The notes beneath the pieces were generated by a model, which saw nothing but the letters and a program-made list of their open reading frames with translations, was not told the DNA's origin and searched no databases. Both the position numbers and the translations under genes were made by a program. From contig CAYNZP010000003.1 in the NCBI GenBank assembly GCA_964401835.1, positions 62,001 through 126,000 of the forward strand: a DNA stretch of 64,000 nucleotides, in the 5' to 3' direction. Shown piece after piece: positions 8,060-16,189 of the stretch; within the stretch, counting starts at the first letter, position 1; each line of letters begins with the position of its first letter. Source of the stretch: CAYNZP01 sp964401835. GTDB taxonomy: Bacteria > Planctomycetota > Phycisphaerae > SM23-33.

Positions 8060-11000
8060 TTATGAAACTTGTCCAACTAATAGATTTGAAACAGGCAATT
8101 CAAAAACCATTTCACGGGCTGTTTCAACCGACAATGCGGATGGTAAAATATGAACCAATGTGTCTGAATATTTTCTCAGAGCCACAGCCACTGAATAATC
8201 TTCGAATCCCAATCGCGACCATAACCAACTCTGCCAATGATTAACATCACCGGTACCATCGATGTACTGTGTAAATCCCTGAAGCGTTCCATCCGGATTC
8301 AGAACCATGCTATTGTTGAAAGTATTAGCAAAAAGCTGCATGTCTTCGACATTGAATACAATGCCCGCACGGTAACTTCGAAAAGCGAAATCCACGTTTA
8401 TGGCACCGTGGCCGAAATCATCCACTCGCCCTCCGGAAGACCAATAATTCCAAAGATAATGATCTCCTTCGATTCTCAGGCGATTCTTGAAATATATTGC
8501 CATCTTTTCAACACGGTCCAAATACCTGGTTTCTCCGGTAGCAAGGTAGATATTTAACATCGCTCTGCCCATGGCATTTTGCTGATTCAACGGCAAAGGC
8601 CTGTCGAAGTAATTGCTCCAATAATAACCTTCACCAGAAACTTCACCTTCTCTCCAATCGGCATCAAAACCGTCTACAGTTTCCTTTACTGCATCTAAGT
8701 ATTCAGAGGCTTTATCCCCGAATCGTAAATCTAAGAGTGGGTCGCGTTTAACAAGGTACACCCATCTGGCAATATTATTTACAATGTTGCCATTATGAAC
8801 GATCCATGCGTATCGTTTACCGTCCATACCTTCTTTTGGTGTCCAAAAAGTCCTATCTGTACTCCACGCCGGCATTATCCTACCTCGAACTTCATCCATC
8901 CTTCCTAAACGGTCATCCCGATTGGAAAGCATGATGTCAATATCCTCAATGAGACGTTCAAGATAGGCAGAATCACCGGTTCCCTCAAACATGGCCAGGT
9001 AAGCTTCGAGGATATAAATCTCACTCCAGCCAAGGACCGTACCATCAGTGCTTGTGCGATAAGTATCCGGATCGAAGTTGGCTTCAGCCTGCTTGAAGAC
9101 ACCGATTCCATTGTTTAGGTCATCCATGGCTTCCGGACGTATAAACGAAGCATCGAAATAACTCATACCAGGCAATTGAGCGTAAGCCTTTTCAAGGACA
9201 TCCACCCATATTTCATTATCTCCCGCTGCTGCAGTCGAAGAGTTGCTTCCGTTCATCAATGGAATATCTGCATCGACTCGAACAACGATTTCCGTGTCCC
9301 CACTGCTAAAATCGACTGCGAATGTCCCATCGCCCAAAGGTGTAATCATCTTAGAGATTATCGATGCATCATTAGCCAAAAGACCGGAAAGTGCCGTATG
9401 GAAGGCTGTGTTCTTCACTTCCCTTCCATCCAAATCATCCAAGGCCGGAGCATCGACAAAAAGTTGCTCCTCAAATCTTTCATAACCACTTGCATATCCG
9501 GTTATATTCGGGTCTGTCAAATCCTGGCCGGCAATTTCAATGGGTATATAGTCCGGGGATAGTGGGTCATTGGTATAGGGCTGATAGAATTCACTTACAA
9601 CATGCACGGCTCCACCATCAAGTTCTGCTGCAGAAGAATCTGAAATGGTGTCGGCCGTATCCGCCCAGAACGAATCCAGCCCTTGCTCGCCGAACAATTC
9701 ATCCGCACTACTGCCAATACTCACAACAAGATCGTCACCATCTCCGGCGTGGATTACCGCCTGTCCAGTTCCTCCATGGAATATTTGATCATTACCGCCG
9801 CCGCTTTCAATCAATATTGGAAGTGTTACCGAGTTGGCTACCCGGATGACGTCATCACCGCCGAAACCAAGCATTTCAATGCTTGCGAAGTTATTTCCCA
9901 GATTGAGGCTATTGCTTGTGCCTGAAAGAACCAACCCATCGATTGAATGGTTTAGAACAATGCTGTCGGGGCCTTGTGTACCCAACACACGCAGGAGTTG
10001 CCCCCCTTGGCTCGTTACATTCTGGAATGTCACATCGCCTTCTGGAACGCCTGAGCGATAATTCTGGTCTACCTCCGATGCGTTCAACGCATGGCTGTAA
10101 ACGGCGACTTTATGAATCTCGCCCAGCCATGGTCGGTCCCCGGTAATCTCGTTGCCAAGTGCAAATATAAAGTTGCTATCCCAGTTTGATAAATCTCCGC
10201 CGAAATACCGTGAGCTTACCTCGCGGCCATCAATGTAAATCCGGGCCGTTCCTGAAGAGTCGCGAGTAAAAACCACGTGCTGAAGGTTTGTGGTCAAAGA
10301 ATCTTCTGGCGATGAAAGGGTTATTTTACTGCCATTGCTCCCGTTCTTGGTCGTTCGCAAACGAACATTATAAAGATCCGAAGGTTTATTGCCCCAAAGG
10401 CCCTGGCCGAGTGTAAAATTCCTATCATAAGGGCTGCCGGATATTGTGACAATTCGGGCTGGACCATCCTGGGATGTATTATCTGGCCTAAGCCATGCCT
10501 CCAAAGTGAGTTCGTTGCTGCTTCGGACAGCCTCGGCCAGCTTGTCGGCTGGCCCTGTTGAAGAAACTATGGTCGGGGCATTAATTGACAGCCCGCCATT
10601 AATCCAGTTGACGTTGGCTGGATCGGCAATTGTCAGATTCATAGCTGTGCCGATACCAGAAACGTCGTAGATAGTATCGCCTTCGCCCTCATCAAAATTG
10701 TAACTGGAAACCAAGCCTTGCGTTACCCGCTCAGGCGTTTGGACGGAATTTACAGTTATCGTTACCGTAGCTATGTTGCTGTTGGAATCGGCATCAGCGG
10801 CCTGATACGTAAAGCTGTCGATGCCGCTGAAATTTTCACTCGGCTGATACTGGAACGAACCGTCATTATTGAAAACCAGCGCCCCATTCGCAACGTCACT
10901 TATCAGAAAAGCAGACAATGTATCGCCGTCAGGATCGGTATCATTGCCAAGTACACCATTTACATTCAATACCGATCCGGCATCAATTTCGTATGAATCA

Positions 11001-11890
11001 TCACTGGCAGTTGGCGGGGTGTTCGGCTGGGGCGTATTCGCAGCTTCCGGACCCGCAGAATAGTTACCGACAATCTCTTGCTGACTGAGGGCCTGTCCAT
11101 AAATTGCCACGCGATGAAATTCCCCCAGCCAGGGCCGGTCTTCAGTAATCTCGTTGCCAAGCGCGAATGAAAAGCCAGCATCCCAATTTGAAAAGTCTCC
11201 GCCGATATATACCGAGCCAACTTCCTGGGAGTCGATATAAACTCTGGCAATACCTGAAGAATCGCGCGTAAAGACCACATGCTGAAGATCGGTGGTTAAG
11301 GAGTCATCCGGCGAGGAAAGCGTTATTTTGCTTCCGTTAAGGTTGTTGCCAGTAGTCCTGAGTCGAACATTATAAAGATCCGACGGTTTGTTTCCCCAAA
11401 GTCCCTGGCCTAGGGTAAAGTTTCTCTCATAAGGGCCCTCAGACAAACTAATAATGCGGGCAGGTCCGTTTTGAGTGGTATTTTCCGGGCTGATCCACGC
11501 TTCGAGGGTTATTTCGTTGCTGCTGCGAATAACATCTACTATCTTTCCTGAACTTCCGGCCGATGAAACAATTGTCGGTGAGTCAATAGAAAGGCTTCCC
11601 TGTGACCAGCTTACATTACCCTGCGAGGAAATAGTAAGGTTCAGCGGGCTACCATTTTCCGAGACATCGTAGACAGTACCACCGCCGCCCTCATCAAATG
11701 TATAAAGAGCAATAAGCCCTTCGGTCACAGCGCTCAACAACAAGCGTGGCTCTAGCATCTCAAGACCAAACCAGGGGTCGAGGTTGGTTATAAAATCCGG
11801 AGGAAAATCATTTTCGGGACTTTTCCCCTTTTTGCCCCCTACCCCTATAAGCCCTAAAAGATCCGAATTTGTGTCAATCGGCGTTTTCAT
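8060..11890 (-). CDS. Giant LEPR-type surface protein: two LamG domains, cadherin-like, degenerate calpain, alpha-helical barrel
   Basis: A protein of 1276 aa. The planctomycete secretion-associated motif LEPRLLLS is at residues 46-53. Domains in order: LamG/concanavalin-like (about 60-270), cadherin-like/Big (about 290-385, PPTASDDSYE to TVTITV), a second LamG (about 390-610) very similar to the first, a Gly/Asp-rich RTX-like stretch (about 640-740), a region like the calpain N-lobe (about 800-910), then a helical (alpha/alpha)-type domain (about 930-1260) resembling six-hairpin glycosidases or epimerases. The calpain-like part keeps ITPLGDGTFAVDF and LEKAYAQL but lacks the GDCxxL catalytic-Cys segment. 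Start ATG 11890 is preferred; an in-frame TTG at 11950 has no ribosome-binding site. It probably binds or processes surface glycans; activity is unproven. Confidence 0.72.
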   Translation of the reverse strand: MKTPIDTNSDLLGLIGVGGKKGKSPENDFPPDFITNLDPWFGLEMLEPRLLLSAVTEGLIALYTFDEGGGGTVYDVSENGSPLNLTISSQGNVSWSQGSLSIDSPTIVSSAGSSGKIVDVIRSSNEITLEAWISPENTTQNGPARIISLSEGPYERNFTLGQGLWGNKPSDLYNVRLRTTGNNLNGSKITLSSPDDSLTTDLQHVVFTRDSSGIARVYIDSQEVGSVYIGGDFSNWDAGFSFALGNEITEDRPWLGEFHRVAIYGQALSQQEIVGNYSAGPEAANTPQPNTPPTASDDSYEIDAGSVLNVNGVLGNDTDPDGDTLSAFLISDVANGALVFNNDGSFQYQPSENFSGIDSFTYQAADADSNSNIATVTITVNSVQTPERVTQGLVSSYNFDEGEGDTIYDVSGIGTAMNLTIADPANVNWINGGLSINAPTIVSSTGPADKLAEAVRSSNELTLEAWLRPDNTSQDGPARIVTISGSPYDRNFTLGQGLWGNKPSDLYNVRLRTTKNGSNGSKITLSSPEDSLTTNLQHVVFTRDSSGTARIYIDGREVSSRYFGGDLSNWDSNFIFALGNEITGDRPWLGEIHKVAVYSHALNASEVDQNYRSGVPEGDVTFQNVTSQGGQLLRVLGTQGPDSIVLNHSIDGLVLSGTSNSLNLGNNFASIEMLGFGGDDVIRVANSVTLPILIESGGGNDQIFHGGTGQAVIHAGDGDDLVVSIGSSADELFGEQGLDSFWADTADTISDSSAAELDGGAVHVVSEFYQPYTNDPLSPDYIPIEIAGQDLTDPNITGYASGYERFEEQLFVDAPALDDLDGREVKNTAFHTALSGLLANDASIISKMITPLGDGTFAVDFSSGDTEIVVRVDADIPLMNGSNSSTAAAGDNEIWVDVLEKAYAQLPGMSYFDASFIRPEAMDDLNNGIGVFKQAEANFDPDTYRTSTDGTVLGWSEIYILEAYLAMFEGTGDSAYLERLIEDIDIMLSNRDDRLGRMDEVRGRIMPAWSTDRTFWTPKEGMDGKRYAWIVHNGNIVNNIARWVYLVKRDPLLDLRFGDKASEYLDAVKETVDGFDADWREGEVSGEGYYWSNYFDRPLPLNQQNAMGRAMLNIYLATGETRYLDRVEKMAIYFKNRLRIEGDHYLWNYWSSGGRVDDFGHGAINVDFAFRSYRAGIVFNVEDMQLFANTFNNSMVLNPDGTLQGFTQYIDGTGDVNHWQSWLWSRLGFEDYSVAVALRKYSDTLVHILPSALSVETAREMVFELPVSNLLVGQVS

Positions 11891-12590
11891 GGTTCCACCC
11901 CCAAAAACGGAACCTTGATTTAAAACCTTTCCTGAATTCTCGCCGCTCAAACAGATTTAACCACAACTTAATAATTATTATCTAAAAGTAGTGCAACTTT
12001 TCCTCTTTTCCATATAAATTGTAAGCTCTTAATTTTGCTTATTAAACCTGAAAGGATTGAAATTGCGCCATGCTCCGGCCCTGCGATTAGAATTCTCGGA
12101 GAATTATTATTGCTCAACCACAAGGCATGCCAAATAAAGCAGTTTGCATCGGAATCAATTTGGGGGAAATAAGCCGGAATTTTCAATTTTTATTAACAAA
12201 TTTGGGGGTTAAGGGCGTTTTTGAAGTAATTGGAGATAGGTATTTCCCCTATTCAACCCGGAATCCAGCCCTACCCCTCTTTTTATTCTTTAGCGGGCAA
12301 TAGCCTTAGAAGAAATATCAACCGGGTGCGGTATTCCAAATGTCCTTTTACATAATTTCACTTTGTAAGAAATTGGTATGAATATTGTGGTGGCTTCTGG
12401 CAGGTGGGACTTACTTGGCTCAACCCTTATTCCTGCAGGTTTGAACCGGCACGACAGCTTTGCATTAAATGCAAATTCTATTTAGAATGTCTGGTTTAAA
12501 TAAGTTCACGGCAATAAAAGTCGATAGAAAAATATTAAAAAACGGTTTTATTAACCTAGCTGACAGACCGCCAAACTTAGGGAATAAAAA
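11891..12590. other. Long gene-free stretch between the LEPR gene and the epimerase gene
   Basis: About 700 bp with no convincing gene, serving as the shared upstream region of two divergent genes. It is AT-rich near 12180-12260 and 12480-12560. It holds two perfect palindromes: AATTCTC-G-GAGAATT (12091-12105) and TTTGCATT-A-AATGCAAA (12459-12475). A short minus-strand frame at 11968-12186 has no family features and is not called. Confidence 0.6.
12459..12475. promoter_or_regulatory. 17-bp palindrome, possible operator before wbpI/wecB
   Basis: A perfect 8+1+8 palindrome (TTTGCATT, A, AATGCAAA), 115 bp upstream of the epimerase ATG. Symmetry of this size suits a dimeric regulator. No regulator is identified. 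Confidence 0.35.
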
Positions 12591-13682
12591 ATGAAAATTA
12601 TTAACGTAGCAGGAGCAAGGCCGAACTTCATGAAAATCGCCCCACTGATGGAGGCCTTCAAGAATAAAGATGGCATTGACCCGATGCTGGTGCATACGGG
12701 CCAGCATTATGATGAAAAGATGAGCGATCTTTTCTTCCACCAGCTCGGAATCCCCGAGCCGGATATCAACCTTGAAATCGGCTCAGCCAGCCATGCCGTT
12801 CAAACGGCCGAGATAATGAAGGCATTCGAGCAAGCCGTCTTACAAGAAAAGCCAGATGCAGTTCTGGTCGTCGGTGATGTCAACAGCACAATCGGCTGCG
12901 GTATCGTTGCGGTCAAGCTTGGAATTCCGCTGATTCACGTCGAAGCCGGCCTGAGAAGTTTCGACCGAGCAATGCCCGAAGAAGTCAACCGTGTCCTGAC
13001 CGACTGCATAAGTGACCTGCTTTTCTGCACCGAACAGAGCGGCCTGGACAACCTCAAAAACGAAGGCGTGTCCGAGGACAAGGTTTTCCTGGTTGGCAAC
13101 GTGATGATTGATTCGCTGCTGAAAAACAAGTCGAAGGCTGATGAGTCAAAGATTCTCGACGAATTGAATATTGAACAGGGAAATTACGCGGCCCTTACTC
13201 TTCATCGTCCAAGCAACGTTGACGATCCGGTCGTATTAGGCCGCCTGCTTGACGCGCTGGAAGTGATCCAGAAAGATATTCCAATTATCTTCCCGATTCA
13301 TCCACGAACCAGAAAGAATATCCCGAACCTTGGCCTGGCTGATAAGGTCGAAGGAATGAAAAACCTGAAACTGATCGATCCTGTTGGCTATCTGGATTTC
13401 CTGAAGCTAACCTCTTCGGCCAAACTTGTACTGACCGATTCTGGCGGCATTCAGGAGGAGACAACCATACTCAAGGTACCCTGCATAACAATGCGTGAAA
13501 ACACCGAACGACCCATAACAGCCGATGTTGGCTCAAACACGGTTGTCGGAACGGACCCGGAAAAGATCGTCGCCACATATCGCATGATAATGGATGGCAA
13601 GGCACGCGAGCCGCAGATACCGCCGCTTTGGGACGGCAAGGCTGCTCAGCGTATCGCGGAGATTATTGCTGAAAAGCTTTAA
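12591..13682 (+). CDS. wbpI: Non-hydrolysing UDP-GlcNAc 2-epimerase family, WbpI/WecB-like
   Basis: A 363-aa GT-B fold epimerase of normal length. Family motifs: VAGARPNFMKIAPL at the N terminus, VHTGQHYD, VVGDVNST, HVEAGLRSFDRAMPEE, LHRPSNVD and DSGGIQEET, with the residues used for UDP binding and catalysis in this family. WecB acts on UDP-GlcNAc; WbpI acts on UDP-GlcNAc(3NAc)A. With wbpA, B, D and E nearby and no ManNAc dehydrogenase seen, the WbpI step (C2 epimerisation to UDP-ManNAc(3NAc)A) is the better inference, but sequence reading alone does not separate the two. A terminator follows. Confidence 0.82.
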   Translation: MKIINVAGARPNFMKIAPLMEAFKNKDGIDPMLVHTGQHYDEKMSDLFFHQLGIPEPDINLEIGSASHAVQTAEIMKAFEQAVLQEKPDAVLVVGDVNSTIGCGIVAVKLGIPLIHVEAGLRSFDRAMPEEVNRVLTDCISDLLFCTEQSGLDNLKNEGVSEDKVFLVGNVMIDSLLKNKSKADESKILDELNIEQGNYAALTLHRPSNVDDPVVLGRLLDALEVIQKDIPIIFPIHPRTRKNIPNLGLADKVEGMKNLKLIDPVGYLDFLKLTSSAKLVLTDSGGIQEETTILKVPCITMRENTERPITADVGSNTVVGTDPEKIVATYRMIMDGKAREPQIPPLWDGKAAQRIAEIIAEKL

Positions 13683-13697
13683 TCCGACATATAAACA

Positions 13698-13732
13698 AAA
13701 AAAGCCCGCGGCCTGAAACCGGGGGCTTTTTT
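13698..13732 (+). terminator. Rho-independent terminator after wbpI
   Basis: A 14-bp stem with one mismatch (13698-13711 with 13719-13732) has GCCCGCGG/CCGGGGGC at its core, flanked by A and T runs. It starts 16 bp past the stop codon. Confidence 0.85.
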
Positions 13733-13811
13733 ATTTTGTATACCGCAAACAAACTTTCAATAACTGACGTATTATTAATAAAATAGAGATTGGTAAGGAA
13801 AATATCTCCCT

Positions 13812-15200
13812 ATGCCTCAAAAGAAAGCATACATCACGAAGCTGATCATCCTTGTTTTCCTGATTATCTCAGTTACTTCTATTTTTCCCGATTTCGCAAA
13901 TGGTGAATTTACAGGCGTTGTTTCCTTTGGCGTCCCTGAGCAATACCCAACGACAACTTTCAGCCGCAAAGATATCCTCGGCTGGCAAAACCGCTCTATC
14001 GACGAAAAGAATTGTATTATTTCTCCAGTAATCGATTTCGGCAAAGGCCACGAAGTAAACCATCATCGCGTAAAAGTATTCTTTTCCGGTAAGGGATCTG
14101 TCGAGCTAAGCCTGGTTCATTCAGCATCTTCGAGACTCGAACAAGTTCTCAAGAAAAGATACCTCCGAAGCAGGTTCAAAAAGATTGAAAGCGGCCAGGA
14201 AGTTGTCATTTCCTCACGATATAAAGGTGAACGATTCGTTTGGCTGTTAATCAGTACAGATGAAAACGTCTTGATTAATAAGATTCAACACACCTGTTGG
14301 AAAGGCAAAGATACTCTTTACGGTCATTACCCAGGTGAATTCGAATATAAAGGCGGCAAGCTGCCGTTCCGCTTGATGTTTCCACGGAACTATAATCCCC
14401 AAAAAAAATATCCGTTGGTATTATCTGTCGGTGGTTCCGGCGGAATCGGCTCTGACAATGTTCGAAGTATGGAAATGGTCATACTGGCCCGCTACCTGTT
14501 TACAAATTATTACTACGATGAAAACTTCGAGGCATTCAGCCTGGTTCCACAAATACAAACCTCGCCAAATATACCCGCTCCTTATTGGCCCGGCGGAAAA
14601 CTTGGCGGACCGGACCGCCAGTATCACCCCGATTGGCCGGCTGTTAATGAAAATGGGTGGTACAGCCAAGCAACTATTACGCTTATCAAGACCCTTATCC
14701 TGGACAGAGAGTTCAGCATCGACCCGAATAGGATTTATTACTCAGGCTTTTCATATGGCGGCAAGGGCTGCTGGGAGTTTTTGAAAGCAGACCGGAAACT
14801 TTTCGCAGCTGCAATGAGCGGCGGAGGCTGGCCGATTGGCAGGGCCTATTCTCAGCCAAACCAGCAGCAACTGCAAAGGCTGGCCCTCGAAGTGAGCCGT
14901 TACAAGCATGTTCCGGCAACCACCTTTGCCGGGGCCAAAGACTCGATGCGCTTCGGCAGCAAAGCGGTACATGAAGAAATTCTCTCTCAAGGCGGGAAAA
15001 GCAGGTTTCTCGAAATCAAAAACGCCAACCATACTCAAAGTGCAGGCAGGGCCTGGGGCAATCCTGATAATATTGAATGGCTCTTCAAGCAAAACAGGAA
15101 AAACAATCCTGCCCCTGGCAAAGACCCCTTCGGCGGCGGGAAATATCCCGAACCATCCAGTAAACCCACCTCACAACAAAAGACTTGTCAGGAACCCTGA
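13812..15200 (+). CDS. Secreted alpha/beta hydrolase (esterase or prolyl-oligopeptidase-like)
   Basis: A 462-aa protein with an N-terminal signal sequence (about residues 10-31). Residues 35-175 form a beta-rich domain. From about 190 a catalytic alpha/beta hydrolase fold begins (YPLVLSVGGSGG, the oxyanion region). The triad is readable: nucleophile S314 in GFSYGG, acid D377 in AGAKDSM, and H407 in NANHTQS. The layout resembles PHB-depolymerase or feruloyl-type esterases and secreted S9-like peptidases. Its place after a polysaccharide gene cluster favours a carbohydrate esterase, for instance removing acetyl groups, but this is inference. A purine-rich AAGGA lies 12 nt before the ATG. It converges with the next gene, with a 10-bp gap. 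Confidence 0.7.
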   Translation: MPQKKAYITKLIILVFLIISVTSIFPDFANGEFTGVVSFGVPEQYPTTTFSRKDILGWQNRSIDEKNCIISPVIDFGKGHEVNHHRVKVFFSGKGSVELSLVHSASSRLEQVLKKRYLRSRFKKIESGQEVVISSRYKGERFVWLLISTDENVLINKIQHTCWKGKDTLYGHYPGEFEYKGGKLPFRLMFPRNYNPQKKYPLVLSVGGSGGIGSDNVRSMEMVILARYLFTNYYYDENFEAFSLVPQIQTSPNIPAPYWPGGKLGGPDRQYHPDWPAVNENGWYSQATITLIKTLILDREFSIDPNRIYYSGFSYGGKGCWEFLKADRKLFAAAMSGGGWPIGRAYSQPNQQQLQRLALEVSRYKHVPATTFAGAKDSMRFGSKAVHEEILSQGGKSRFLEIKNANHTQSAGRAWGNPDNIEWLFKQNRKNNPAPGKDPFGGGKYPEPSSKPTSQQKTCQEP

Positions 15201-15210
15201 TTTGGGGATT

Positions 15211-16098
15211 TTAGCTGGTAATTTTCTTAATCAAATCCGCAGCCAGCAGTATCGCCACAAACAGTACCAGAATAACGAAATACTGCTTGAGTTTTTTCGC
15301 GTGGAGTTTATCGCATACCCAGACCCCTAATTGAACTCCTATTGAGCTTCCAACCAGAAGCGACATCGCGATCCAGAGATCGACATTCCCCATCAGGCCG
15401 TGCTTTATGGTTCCGGCGATAGAACTGAAAAGAACCACCCCTAAACTCGTACCGACAGCTTGGTGAGGAGTCAGGCCAATAACAACGATTAAAAGGGGCA
15501 TATATAAGACACCGCCGCCAATACCAAGCAGTCCCTTCAGGACCCCTACCATCAACCCCGCTGCGCAAATGCCGGTAAGACTTACATCTTTCAGCCCGGC
15601 TTTGGGAAGGTCAATTCGCGGGGGTATGGCTATCCTTTGCAAAAACGACTTGCCGTGCTTTTCCCGGCCGGCCCCGCTAGCGAGAATCCATGCAGTCGTC
15701 AGCAGCATCACGATAAACAACCCCGCCATCATCGAATCGAAATATTCCTTGTTGCCTTCGCCGATAGCTTCTTCGAGATAATGTTGAAGGTCTGCACCAA
15801 GCACAGCCCCGATAATCGCGAAAATGCTCAAATAAACGAGACTCTTAAGCTCTATATTATTTGCTCGGCGATGGGCCATCACGCCCGCCGTGCCAGTGCC
15901 GATAGTAAAACAAAGACTGCTTCCGACGGCTATTGGGTATTTTACGCCGAATAAGACATTCAGCAGCGGGACGATCATAAAACCGCCGCCGACACCGAAC
16001 AGGCCTGTCAAAATCCCCACGACAAAGCCAAAGGCTGTGAGCGCCAGCAGAAAAGTCAGCTCGAAAGAGCAACCAAACATTTCAGGCAAAGTATTCAT
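15211..16098 (-). CDS. TSUP-family permease (TauE/SafE-like)
   Basis: A 295-aa inner-membrane protein with about eight hydrophobic segments in two homologous halves. Each half opens with the family Gly-rich motif (GLFGVGGGFMIVPLL and KGLLGIGGGVLYMPLL). TSUP proteins export sulfite, sulfoacetate or related organic anions, or import sulfur compounds; the substrate is not readable here. ATG 16098 is preferred to an in-frame TTG at 16107. It stands alone between a convergent hydrolase gene and a same-strand membrane protein, with no sulfur-metabolism neighbours. Confidence 0.85.
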   Translation of the reverse strand: MNTLPEMFGCSFELTFLLALTAFGFVVGILTGLFGVGGGFMIVPLLNVLFGVKYPIAVGSSLCFTIGTGTAGVMAHRRANNIELKSLVYLSIFAIIGAVLGADLQHYLEEAIGEGNKEYFDSMMAGLFIVMLLTTAWILASGAGREKHGKSFLQRIAIPPRIDLPKAGLKDVSLTGICAAGLMVGVLKGLLGIGGGVLYMPLLIVVIGLTPHQAVGTSLGVVLFSSIAGTIKHGLMGNVDLWIAMSLLVGSSIGVQLGVWVCDKLHAKKLKQYFVILVLFVAILLAADLIKKITS

Positions 16099-16189
16099 TC
16101 GATCCAAACTTTCAGGTTAATAAGAACCTGACACTTTACAGATATATCTCAGCGGTTGCAAGCGTGAGGAGAACGCACACCAAGGGACG

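Noticed and set aside
11968..12186. A 72-codon minus-strand frame in the gap before wbpI
   Set aside because: No family features, unusual composition and no ribosome-binding site.
12373..12388. A second sigma-54-like sequence (TTGG-TATG-AATA-TTGT)
   Set aside because: Spacing fits, but the essential GC of the -12 element is GT and the -24 part is poor.
12448..12466. A sigma-54-like sequence (GGCACG...TTTGC)
   Set aside because: The GG-to-GC spacing is 12 nt instead of 10, which sigma-54 does not tolerate.
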